NCBI RefSeq assembly: GCF_018617485.1
Contig: NZ_JACSKH010000001.1
Coordinates: 1,178,001-1,242,000, forward strand
Reading direction: 5' to 3'
DNA length: 64,000 nucleotides
Origin: Exiguobacterium sp. s124
GTDB lineage: Bacteria > Bacillota > Bacilli > Exiguobacteriales > Exiguobacteriaceae
Under the pieces are notes generated by a model. The model was not told the origin of the DNA and did not search any database. It was given only the letters and a program-made list of their open reading frames with translations. Both the position numbers and the translations under genes were made by a program. This document shows, in pieces, positions 54,023 to 61,336 of this stretch. Within the stretch, counting starts at the first letter, position 1. Each line of letters begins with the position of its first letter.

Positions 54023-55234
54023 ATGGAGACGATCAATTGGAAGAAAAAGATGGAGGAACAGTTAAGGCGAAGTGGATTCACCTTACAAGTCGAAAATATG
54101 TCCAATATCCGCTTGACTGAGATTCATGCGAGTTCTTCTCCGTTGATTTCTTATCCGCTGCGTGTCCGATTGTATGAGCGGATGGGTTGGCTCATGTGCA
54201 CGGTCGACTCGCCGACGCTTGACCGAAATGAAGACCACCCTTTATTCGAGCGAATGGTAACAGCCGTGTTCGAACGGATTGTGCGTCATTTGTACAATGG
54301 TTATGGATTTCATATACTGACGTTCATCGGAGATACCGGGAACTATATCACCCCGAAAGATTCAGAGACGGGAGAAGTTGTTCGACTCGTCGCTCACTTG
54401 TGGAATGACCGATCTTACATCCATCTTGACACGTTCGAAGAATATCCAGCCCTGTACGTGACCCCACCATGGGCCCATCAGGCGTATGCTATCGAGAGCA
54501 CAGACGAGGAATGGGTCATTTACGCGGGTAGGGGCGGGAGACCGTCGACTGATTATCGGGCAGATGGCGTTGAATTGAAATCCCATCGTTTGGCAGACGG
54601 AGAACTCTTCTTCCCGGTCGACCGTATCTCCAAAGACAAAGGAACGCTCGCCCTTGCGGAGTGGCTTCGTCTCGAACGGAGAGAGGTTGAAGACTTTATG
54701 ATGTCGTTCATGCAGACGATTCGAAAGTTCGACCCTTCCTTCGGATTTGCTTGGGGCGGGACAGAGACATTCTTTCACGGTGTACCGGTCGAGCCATACG
54801 CTCAAGTCCTCAGGCTCGAGAGCGGCAAGCGTCGCTATCGCGTCATGAACAATACGGCGAATCGACTGTTTGCCGTATCGGATGACCCGAATGAGTGTCT
54901 GAAGGCAGTGAGCCGAACATTGGGGACGATCACGCTACCGGAACACCGCGTGTCGGCACTCGGTCAACTGGTCATGGGGATTTGGCAACAGTTTGAGACC
55001 GATGAAGAAACCTACATCCAAGAAGTCGCATATCGGGATATCTCGAAATTCCAGATGGAAGAGAAGATTGGTCATGCTTTGGCGAATCAGCAACGTATTC
55101 GCTGGATTGACAAAAATCACCCGCACCAGAATGTGATTGAGTATGCCCATCTTCGCATCACGTTCCCGAAGCGACCACCTGGCCTTGTCACTGTCGAACC
55201 TGCCGAATCCGGACATGAAAGAGGTGCCTTATGA
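54023..55234 (+). CDS. hypothetical protein, 403 aa
   Basis: Unrecognised soluble protein. It is rich in Trp, Tyr and Phe (TPPWAHQAYAIES, FGFAWGGTETFFHG), with no signal peptide or membrane segment and no visible catalytic motif. AAAGTGAGTGG lies before the ATG at 54023. The following gene overlaps by 4 bp, so the two products are made together and may act jointly. Confidence 0.65.
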   Translation: METINWKKKMEEQLRRSGFTLQVENMSNIRLTEIHASSSPLISYPLRVRLYERMGWLMCTVDSPTLDRNEDHPLFERMVTAVFERIVRHLYNGYGFHILTFIGDTGNYITPKDSETGEVVRLVAHLWNDRSYIHLDTFEEYPALYVTPPWAHQAYAIESTDEEWVIYAGRGGRPSTDYRADGVELKSHRLADGELFFPVDRISKDKGTLALAEWLRLERREVEDFMMSFMQTIRKFDPSFGFAWGGTETFFHGVPVEPYAQVLRLESGKRRYRVMNNTANRLFAVSDDPNECLKAVSRTLGTITLPEHRVSALGQLVMGIWQQFETDEETYIQEVAYRDISKFQMEEKIGHALANQQRIRWIDKNHPHQNVIEYAHLRITFPKRPPGLVTVEPAESGHERGAL

Positions 55235-56370
55235 GAATTGTTGACGCACGTGCCATGCCGATCGATCATGAAGACTTGATTGCAGTCACTTCGTCTTCGG
55301 TCTACTATCGAGAAAAAAAAGACCAGACGACTTTTTCCCTGTATCGCTTTGATGAAGAGGACGGGATGATTACCCAGTTGAACCGACGACCTTATGAAGA
55401 CTTCGGATATTCGAAACTCTTCGTAGATGGGGACGTCGTGTACTTCTTGAACGAGATCCCAAGTGACGATGGCGTGATCAAGACAGAGTTGATTTCTTTC
55501 TCTTATAAATCAGGGAAAGAGGAGGTCGTGACGACGTTTGAAAAACGAGGAAACAGTACACTGTTCTGGGTACTCGATCATCGTTACTTCCTCTTTTTGA
55601 CGGCGTTTGAATCGTCTGACGAAGCATGGTTGTATGATCGCGTGACCGGTCAGCAGGAGCGCATTCGAGACGAGCGTCTAGTCGGGAAGACGGAGCGGTT
55701 CCGCGAGCTTTACTTGTTCACGACCACATTTGAAGGCATCTCCTACATTGTCTGTAACGCCAGACTCGATGAATTCGACTACTACGACGCCCTCGACAAT
55801 GGGCGAATTTCCCCAGACGATCCGATTGACCATTCGGAGGCGCTCCTCATCTGTCCACTCGAGGAGGCGGTCGAGGCGGTCTTTAATCAACGAGAGGAAT
55901 TACCGTTCGATGACATTCTTCGATTACATGGAGAAGGGGACACGGTTCAATATTTGGGTGAAAAGGAAGGCGTTCTCCGATTTTCGGCGTTTGTCGACTC
56001 GTTGAATGAAGAAGTGATCTATGATTTGACTGCGCCTGACGTGTTACACGAAGTAGCAGTGGTCGACTGGGGTGCCTATGAACCGCTCGACTTCACATAT
56101 GATGATGTCAGTTCGACAATCTTCATAAAAGTCGATGAGAGCGACATGCACACCGAAGTCATTGATATGGCGACTGGAGCGCGCTATATCGATGTGGAAC
56201 CGTTTGAACGTGTCATCGGTCGTCGTTATCTCGTGCATGAGTATACAGAGGGTCTTACGAGCGGCGTCGTCATTTTCGATTTAGAGACAGAGGAACGCTT
56301 CGCATACGACAATGCTTATTATATGGTCATCGATGATGCTATTTTAATCTTGTCAATGTCTAGCACATAA
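55231..56370 (+). CDS. hypothetical beta-propeller-like protein, 379 aa
   Basis: Unrecognised, strongly acidic soluble protein. Repeating short strand pairs (SLYRFDEEDGMITQL, EAWLYDRVTGQQERI, EVIDMATGARYIDV, VVIFDLETEERFAYD) suggest a beta-propeller, each blade reading a value and a label. Starts by 4-bp overlap with the preceding gene and ends in a hairpin. Function unknown; partner of the 403-aa protein by position. Confidence 0.62.
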   Translation: MRIVDARAMPIDHEDLIAVTSSSVYYREKKDQTTFSLYRFDEEDGMITQLNRRPYEDFGYSKLFVDGDVVYFLNEIPSDDGVIKTELISFSYKSGKEEVVTTFEKRGNSTLFWVLDHRYFLFLTAFESSDEAWLYDRVTGQQERIRDERLVGKTERFRELYLFTTTFEGISYIVCNARLDEFDYYDALDNGRISPDDPIDHSEALLICPLEEAVEAVFNQREELPFDDILRLHGEGDTVQYLGEKEGVLRFSAFVDSLNEEVIYDLTAPDVLHEVAVVDWGAYEPLDFTYDDVSSTIFIKVDESDMHTEVIDMATGARYIDVEPFERVIGRRYLVHEYTEGLTSGVVIFDLETEERFAYDNAYYMVIDDAILILSMSST

Positions 56371-56409
56371 ATATAAACACCACCCATTAATTAGGTGGTG
56401 TTTATATTT
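56369..56409. terminator. long hairpin between convergent genes
   Basis: A perfect 16-bp stem (AAATATAAACACCACC and complement) with a 9-nt loop; AT-rich at the base. It separates the 379-aa gene from the recombinase operon. Confidence 0.75.
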
Positions 56410-56417
56410 GGATATAT

Positions 56418-56444
56418 GGTTTACATAACATATTACTGTAAACC
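56418..56444 (-). repeat. dif-like recombination site 1
   Basis: Minus strand: GGTTTACAGTA, ATATG, TTATGTAAACC, two 11-bp arms in inverted symmetry around 5 bp. TTATGTAAACC matches 10 of 11 bases of the XerD arm of B. subtilis dif as I remember it. It overlaps the last codons and stop of the recombinase gene and has an inverted copy at 58691-58717. Confidence 0.75.
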
Positions 56445-57446
56445 TGATATAGCGTGTTTTTTTCGTTCATCACCGATATGGGCATACACTTGTGTCGTTG
56501 CCACAGATTCATGACCGAGCAGCTGTTGAATCGTCAACACATCGATTCCGCTCATCGCCAGTCGAGAAGCGAACGTATGGCGAAGCTTATGTGGTGTCAC
56601 TTGTTTATAAGTCAAGAAAGGGAGAAACGATTTCAACCGATCGATATGACTTTTTAACATGTGTTGAACCGTGCGGACAGCGATTCTTTTTCCTTTCTCG
56701 TTCTGAAACAATGCTCCCTCACTCGACGTTTGGCGATATTCGATGAGAAGGGGCTGTAGTGGACCTGCAATCGGGATGAGGCGCTCTTTGTTCCCTTTAC
56801 CGATGACACGGATTGTCTCGGTCTCAAAGTTGATATCAGACCAGTTGAGCCCGACGAGTTCTGATACGCGCATACCGGTTAGCCCGAGCAGTTGGATGAT
56901 TAGAAAGTCGCGTTCGCGATTTGCCTCATACCAGCTCGCCTCACGATTTGTCATCCCGACATTGCTTCGTACAAGCGTCGAGAAATCGAGCCATTCCGAC
57001 TCTGTCAAATAGACAGGGTTCCGTTTTCCCCGTTTCGGACGCTCCACGGTTTGGAACGGATTGACCGTTGCCTGATTCGTCTCAATCAAGTAGTTGAAAA
57101 GTGACTGCAGCGTCGAGAGTTTTCGATTGATAACGCTCGGCGCATTCTCGAGCTCGAGCGCAAGATAGGTCGCATACGCTTCTGCGCCCGCATGGTCAAT
57201 TTCTGTAAATGCGACCAACTCAATCGTTTCAGGATCGAGTTCGGTCCCACTTACATGTTCGACCCACCGGAAGAAGTCCAACACATCATAGACATATCGT
57301 TGAGCCGTCTGCTTCGAGTAGTGTTTGGCGGCTAAGTGATGGAAAAAATGTTGGATAAATTCCGGTAATCGATGCAACCCATTCAACTCGAATCGTTTTG
57401 TCGTCGCGGTTGTCGGTCGTTGACCGAGTTGGCGGAAAATACTCAT
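56433..57446 (-). CDS. Xer-like tyrosine recombinase
   Basis: A 337-residue recombinase of the XerC/XerS type: SAM-like core-binding domain (about 25-125) and catalytic domain with Arg193 (TGMRVSEL), Lys220 (GKGNKERLIP), His286 and Arg289 (HKLRHTFASR), His312 (LLGHES) and Tyr321 (VYAHI). No arm-binding domain, unlike phage integrases. AGGAGGGG precedes the ATG, which overlaps the diguanylate cyclase stop by 4 bp. Two dif-like sites flank the two-gene operon in opposite orientation. Confidence 0.93.
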   Translation of the reverse strand: MSIFRQLGQRPTTATTKRFELNGLHRLPEFIQHFFHHLAAKHYSKQTAQRYVYDVLDFFRWVEHVSGTELDPETIELVAFTEIDHAGAEAYATYLALELENAPSVINRKLSTLQSLFNYLIETNQATVNPFQTVERPKRGKRNPVYLTESEWLDFSTLVRSNVGMTNREASWYEANRERDFLIIQLLGLTGMRVSELVGLNWSDINFETETIRVIGKGNKERLIPIAGPLQPLLIEYRQTSSEGALFQNEKGKRIAVRTVQHMLKSHIDRLKSFLPFLTYKQVTPHKLRHTFASRLAMSGIDVLTIQQLLGHESVATTQVYAHIGDERKKHAISGLQ

Positions 57447-58495
57447 CGAACCCCTCCTGTTCTGACTTGGTTCTTCCCATTTCGTTTTCCTTCGCGTAAA
57501 TAATGATCCGCCTCTTTTACAATCTCTTCTAACGCGTCCTCTTGCATGCGGACCGCGAGACCGAACGTCATCGTAACATGGAGACGCTCACCCTCATATT
57601 CCAGATACGTTGCCTCGATTTGACGCCGTAATTGTTCGACCGACGCGTAAACATCTTCGGATTGTTCAGAGATAAAGAGTAAAAACTCTTCGCCGCCCCA
57701 GCGGACTACAATGCCATCGATGGAAGATAGGGTAGCCGCTACTTGTTGGATGACGCGGTCTCCGCAATCATGACCGTACGTCTCGTTGAACGATTTGAAT
57801 CGGTCGATATCACAGAGCACTAAAGCGTAAGGGTCACCATCACGCCCCGCTTGTTCAATCGCTTCGGAGACGCGCTCGTGCCCGGCTTTCCGATTCAATA
57901 GCCCGGTCAATCCGTCCGTAGAAGCAAGGCGTTGTAATCGCTCATTTGACAGCTCGAGTTCATCCGTCACCTCAACGACGGCTTTCTCAAAGATAAACGA
58001 GAGACCGGCAATCATCATGACCGTCGAAAGGATGCAAAAAAGTCCGAGCGTCTGTTCAATGTGTTGCGGCAATGCCACAATCCCGTCTGACACATAGATA
58101 AAGAGAATGCTGTAAATCAGCATTGCGAGAGTGGTCGTCAAAATCCGTTGTCTCTCTGTCACGCTCGGCATGAAAAAGACACCATACGCCATCATGAGAA
58201 TGAAGTAATGCATGTTGACATCCCAGCCTAAAATGATTGTCGAGATGATGGCGTTATATACGACCTCGATAAAGAGTCCGGTGAAGAAAATCCCATACCA
58301 TTGTTTATGTACAAAATAGAACGAAATCGTGTAATATAAGACGCTCACACCATTCGAGATGAACAGTGAGGTCACATCCAATTGCCAAAACAATAGACAA
58401 AACAAAAGATGAACAAACCAGGCGATGACATTTCCGAAAAAAGTGATGCGCTCATTATATAACGTCCCACGACGGGCATCATACGTTGTTCCCAT
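57443..58495 (-). CDS. membrane-bound diguanylate cyclase (GGDEF)
   Basis: A 350-residue protein with about six membrane helices (residues 20-170) and a GGDEF domain (about 185-345) with active-site GGEEF at 267-271 and DIDRFKSFNETYGHDCGD. It should make cyclic di-GMP, which controls motility versus biofilm. The usual RxxD inhibitory site before the motif is missing (SSID instead). GGAGGTG precedes the ATG. Cotranscribed with the recombinase gene, an uncommon pairing. Confidence 0.9.
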   Translation of the reverse strand: MGTTYDARRGTLYNERITFFGNVIAWFVHLLFCLLFWQLDVTSLFISNGVSVLYYTISFYFVHKQWYGIFFTGLFIEVVYNAIISTIILGWDVNMHYFILMMAYGVFFMPSVTERQRILTTTLAMLIYSILFIYVSDGIVALPQHIEQTLGLFCILSTVMMIAGLSFIFEKAVVEVTDELELSNERLQRLASTDGLTGLLNRKAGHERVSEAIEQAGRDGDPYALVLCDIDRFKSFNETYGHDCGDRVIQQVAATLSSIDGIVVRWGGEEFLLFISEQSEDVYASVEQLRRQIEATYLEYEGERLHVTMTFGLAVRMQEDALEEIVKEADHYLREGKRNGKNQVRTGGVR

Positions 58496-58514
58496 CTCAC
58501 ACCTCCTCTCATTC

Positions 58515-58543
58515 AGTATAGCGAAAAAGGGATCATTTTTACA
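58515..58543 (-). promoter_or_regulatory. promoter of GGDEF-recombinase operon
   Basis: Minus strand TGTAAA, 17 bp, TATACT; close before the ribosome binding site. It lies inside the segment bounded by the dif-like sites. Confidence 0.5.
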
Positions 58544-58593
58544 TAAAAGTCATCAAAACCATTCAAAAAAACGCTTATAAAACGTATTTATTA

Positions 58594-58619
58594 TTGCGTG
58601 AAATAGATATTTCACGCAA
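58594..58619. repeat. 26-bp palindrome
   Basis: TTGCGTGAAATA, GA, TATTTCACGCAA: perfect 12-bp arms, no T tract. Probably a regulator-binding site upstream of the GGDEF operon promoter. Confidence 0.6.
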
Positions 58620-58690
58620 CGTTTATGAGTTACGTAATTGCCTTTGAATCGAATGGTTAATCGACCTATAAATTTTATCGCAAAATAAAA

Positions 58691-58717
58691 GGTAGACAAT
58701 AATTTGTTATGTAAACC
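58691..58717 (+). repeat. dif-like recombination site 2
   Basis: GGTAGACAATA, ATTTG, TTATGTAAACC: 23 of 27 bases equal to site 1 read on the other strand. The outer arms are identical and identity continues into ATAT, 17 bp in total (TGTTATGTAAACCATAT). Confidence 0.75.
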
Positions 58718-58806
58718 ATATTGATTTGTCTTGAAATTGTAATGTTGAACCATTATACCTTATGATGAAAATAGGACTTGAAACGGCAACTAAGGTAACG
58801 TTACAC

Positions 58807-58820
58807 TGTAAACGTAAACC
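58807..58820 (+). promoter_or_regulatory. candidate cre (CcpA) site
   Basis: TGTAAACGTAAACC agrees with the cre consensus TGWAANCGNTNWCA at 12 of 14 positions, just before the ribosome binding site of the CoA-binding gene. Confidence 0.3.
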
Positions 58821-58835
58821 AAAGGGGGATTTTGG

Positions 58836-59240
58836 ATGGATGATCAGCGTTTGAAGCAACTTTTGTCTGAAGCGAAGACCATCGCGGTCGTCGGTGTATC
58901 CGACAACCCGAACAAGACGGCCAACCAGATTGCAGAGTATTTGCTACGCGTCGGGTATACCGTCATCCCTGTCAACCCGATGCTCGAGGAGTGGAACGGT
59001 CGCAAGGCATATCCGTCCGTCGAGAGCATCCCGGGTAGAATCGATATCGTCGACGTGTTCCGTCGCAGCGAATTTTTAGCAGGTGTCGCAGAAGATGCGG
59101 TACGACATGGGGATGTCGGGCTCGTCTTCAATCAGCTCGGTCTCTCAAGTCCTGAGGCGGAGCAAATCGTACGTGACGCCGGACTCGATTACATCGAGAA
59201 CCGCTGCTTGTACGTGGAGCATGCTCGTCTACTCGGATAA
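58836..59240 (+). CDS. CoA-binding protein, YccU/YneT-type
   Basis: A 134-residue Rossmann-fold protein of the CoA_binding_2 family: TIAVVGVSDNPNKTANQIAE, GYTVIPVNPMLEEWNG, IDIVDVFRRSEF and GLVFNQLGLSSPEA. Members bind coenzyme A; their role is unclear. AAAGGGGG precedes the ATG. It lies directly before parE as yneT does in B. subtilis, and is separated from it by a terminator. Confidence 0.9.
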   Translation: MDDQRLKQLLSEAKTIAVVGVSDNPNKTANQIAEYLLRVGYTVIPVNPMLEEWNGRKAYPSVESIPGRIDIVDVFRRSEFLAGVAEDAVRHGDVGLVFNQLGLSSPEAEQIVRDAGLDYIENRCLYVEHARLLG

Positions 59241-59271
59241 GACCTACCTCCTTGGTAGGTCTCCTTTTTTT
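59241..59271 (+). terminator. terminator before parE
   Basis: GACCTACC, TCCTT, GGTAGGTC, then a T tract. Confidence 0.88.
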
Positions 59272-59294
59272 CAGCAATGGCTGACAAGGGAGGC

Positions 59295-59323
59295 TTGCCA
59301 GAATGGATGAACAGCTATACAAT
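59295..59323 (+). promoter_or_regulatory. parEC promoter
   Basis: TTGCCA and TACAAT with exactly 17-bp spacing, 44 bp before the parE ATG. Confidence 0.65.
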
Positions 59324-59366
59324 AGGAAAGAAAAACGAACGTGTGTTCGAAATTGAGGTGACTGCT

Positions 59367-61334
59367 ATGTCAACAGATCTATTTAATTACAATGAAGACG
59401 CCATCCAGGTGCTCGAAGGACTCACGGCCGTACGAAAACGACCGGGGATGTACATCGGGTCAACCGACCATCGCGGACTTCACCATCTCGTCTATGAGAT
59501 TGTCGACAATGCGATCGATGAGGCGCTCGCCGGGTTCGGCGGTCAAATCGATGTGACGATTCACAAAAATGATGCGATCACGGTTCGTGACCACGGACGC
59601 GGAATGCCGACAGGGATGCACGCCTCAGGAAAACCGACACCTGAAGTCATCTTCACCGTCCTCCACGCAGGTGGGAAGTTCGGACAAGGCGGGTACAAGA
59701 CGTCGGGTGGTCTCCACGGCGTCGGTGCCTCGGTCGTCAACGCGCTCTCGAGCAAGGTAGTCGTGACGATCCATCGCGACGGAAAGGTATTCGAGCAGAC
59801 ATTCGCGGACGGCGGTGTGCCACAGACGACACTCCTCGAGACGGGCAAGACGCGTCAGACCGGGACGAGTGTCTATTTCAAACCGGATGCAAGCATCTTC
59901 TCGACGACAACATATAACTATGACACGCTCGCCGAACGATTACGTGAATCGGCATTCCTCTTAAAAGGATTGACGATCACCCTCACGGATGAGCGCACGG
60001 ATAAACAAGAGACGTTCCATTATGAAGAAGGAATCGCCGAGTTCGTTCAATATTTGAACGATGACAAGGCAACGCTCCATCCGATCGTCTATTTCGAAGG
60101 CACAGAGAACGAGATTGAGATCGAACTCGCGTTCCAGTTCACGGACGCCTATTCCGAGAACGTCCTCTCTTTCGTCAACAACGTCCGGACGCGGGACGGC
60201 GGGACGCATGAGGTCGGTGCCAAGACGGCAATGACCCGCATCATGAACGAGTATGCGCGCAAGAACGGATTGCTTAAAGAGAAGGATAAGAACCTAGACG
60301 GTGGCGACGTCCGTGAGGGACTCACGCTCATCGTATCGGTCCGAATCCCAGAGGAATTCCTTCAGTTCGAAGGACAGACGAAGTCGAAACTCGGCTCACC
60401 AGAGGCGCGTGCGAGTGCCGATAGCGTCATGGCGAAACAGTTGACGATCTTCTTAGAAGAGAACCCACAGATGGCCACGATGCTCATCAAAAAAGCGATT
60501 CGCGCGGCTCAGGCACGCGAAGCGGCAAGAAAAGCACGTGAAGAGGCGCGGAACGGCAAGAAAAAGAAACGTTCAAGCATCTTGAACGGAAAATTGACGC
60601 CAGCGACATCGAAGAATGCAGCGAAGAACGAACTGTTCCTCGTCGAGGGTGACTCGGCCGGTGGTTCAGCCAAACAAGGACGTGATCGGACGTTCCAAGC
60701 AATCCTTCCATTACGCGGGAAGGTCATCAACTCGGAGAAATCAAAGCTCCAGGACATCATGAAAAACGAAGAGATCAACACGATCATCCATGCGATCGGC
60801 GCGGGGGTCGGTCACGATTTCGACTTGGACGACTGTAACTTCGACAAGGTCATCATCATGACGGATGCCGACACGGACGGTGCGCATATCCAAGTGCTCC
60901 TGCTCACGTTCTTCTTCCGTTATATGCGCCCCCTCGTCGAGGCAGGCCGCGTGTTCGTCGCCTTGCCACCGCTCTACCGTATCTCAAAAGGAAAAGGGAA
61001 GTCCGAACAGTTCGACTACGCCTGGGACGAAGAGGCACTCGAGAAGTTGGTCAAGGTGTATAAGAAAGGCTATATCCTCCAACGTTACAAAGGTCTCGGT
61101 GAGATGAACGCGGATCAGTTATGGGAGACGACGATGAACCCGGATACGCGTACGCTCATCCGTGTCACGGTTGATGATGCGGCTGTCGCGGACAAACGTG
61201 TCTCGGTCTTGATGGGCGACAACGTCACGCATCGTCGTGAGTGGATCGAGGAGAACGTCGCCTTCGGACTCCAGGAAGATGATTCGATCATCGCCAATGA
61301 ACATGTGACTAAAGCGATTGAGGAAGTGATGTAA
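59367..61334 (+). CDS. parE: DNA topoisomerase IV subunit B
   Basis: ATPase subunit of topoisomerase IV, which unlinks daughter chromosomes. A 655-residue protein, the same length as B. subtilis ParE. Visible are the ATPase motifs (EIVDNAIDEALAG, DHGRGMPTGMH, GGLHGVGASVVNAL) and the toprim domain with EGDSAGGSAKQGRDR from Glu427 and MTDADTDGAHI. The ATG at 59367 follows GAGGTG; the upstream frame includes the promoter and is not translated. parC follows after 2 bp. Confidence 0.96.
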   Translation: MSTDLFNYNEDAIQVLEGLTAVRKRPGMYIGSTDHRGLHHLVYEIVDNAIDEALAGFGGQIDVTIHKNDAITVRDHGRGMPTGMHASGKPTPEVIFTVLHAGGKFGQGGYKTSGGLHGVGASVVNALSSKVVVTIHRDGKVFEQTFADGGVPQTTLLETGKTRQTGTSVYFKPDASIFSTTTYNYDTLAERLRESAFLLKGLTITLTDERTDKQETFHYEEGIAEFVQYLNDDKATLHPIVYFEGTENEIEIELAFQFTDAYSENVLSFVNNVRTRDGGTHEVGAKTAMTRIMNEYARKNGLLKEKDKNLDGGDVREGLTLIVSVRIPEEFLQFEGQTKSKLGSPEARASADSVMAKQLTIFLEENPQMATMLIKKAIRAAQAREAARKAREEARNGKKKKRSSILNGKLTPATSKNAAKNELFLVEGDSAGGSAKQGRDRTFQAILPLRGKVINSEKSKLQDIMKNEEINTIIHAIGAGVGHDFDLDDCNFDKVIIMTDADTDGAHIQVLLLTFFFRYMRPLVEAGRVFVALPPLYRISKGKGKSEQFDYAWDEEALEKLVKVYKKGYILQRYKGLGEMNADQLWETTMNPDTRTLIRVTVDDAAVADKRVSVLMGDNVTHRREWIEENVAFGLQEDDSIIANEHVTKAIEEVM

Positions 61335-61336
61335 CG

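Larger units (their letters stand above)
58496..58835. other. control region with dif-like site 2 and large palindrome
   Basis: 340 bp between divergent genes. From left to right: promoter of the GGDEF-recombinase operon (58515-58543), 26-bp palindrome (58594-58619), dif-like site 2 (58691-58717), a weak promoter TTGAAA-17-TATACC (58731-58759) for the CoA-binding gene and a possible cre (58807-58820). Confidence 0.6.

Noticed and set aside
59277-59366. Upstream extension of parE
   Set aside because: Contains the predicted promoter; the internal ATG gives exactly the usual family length.
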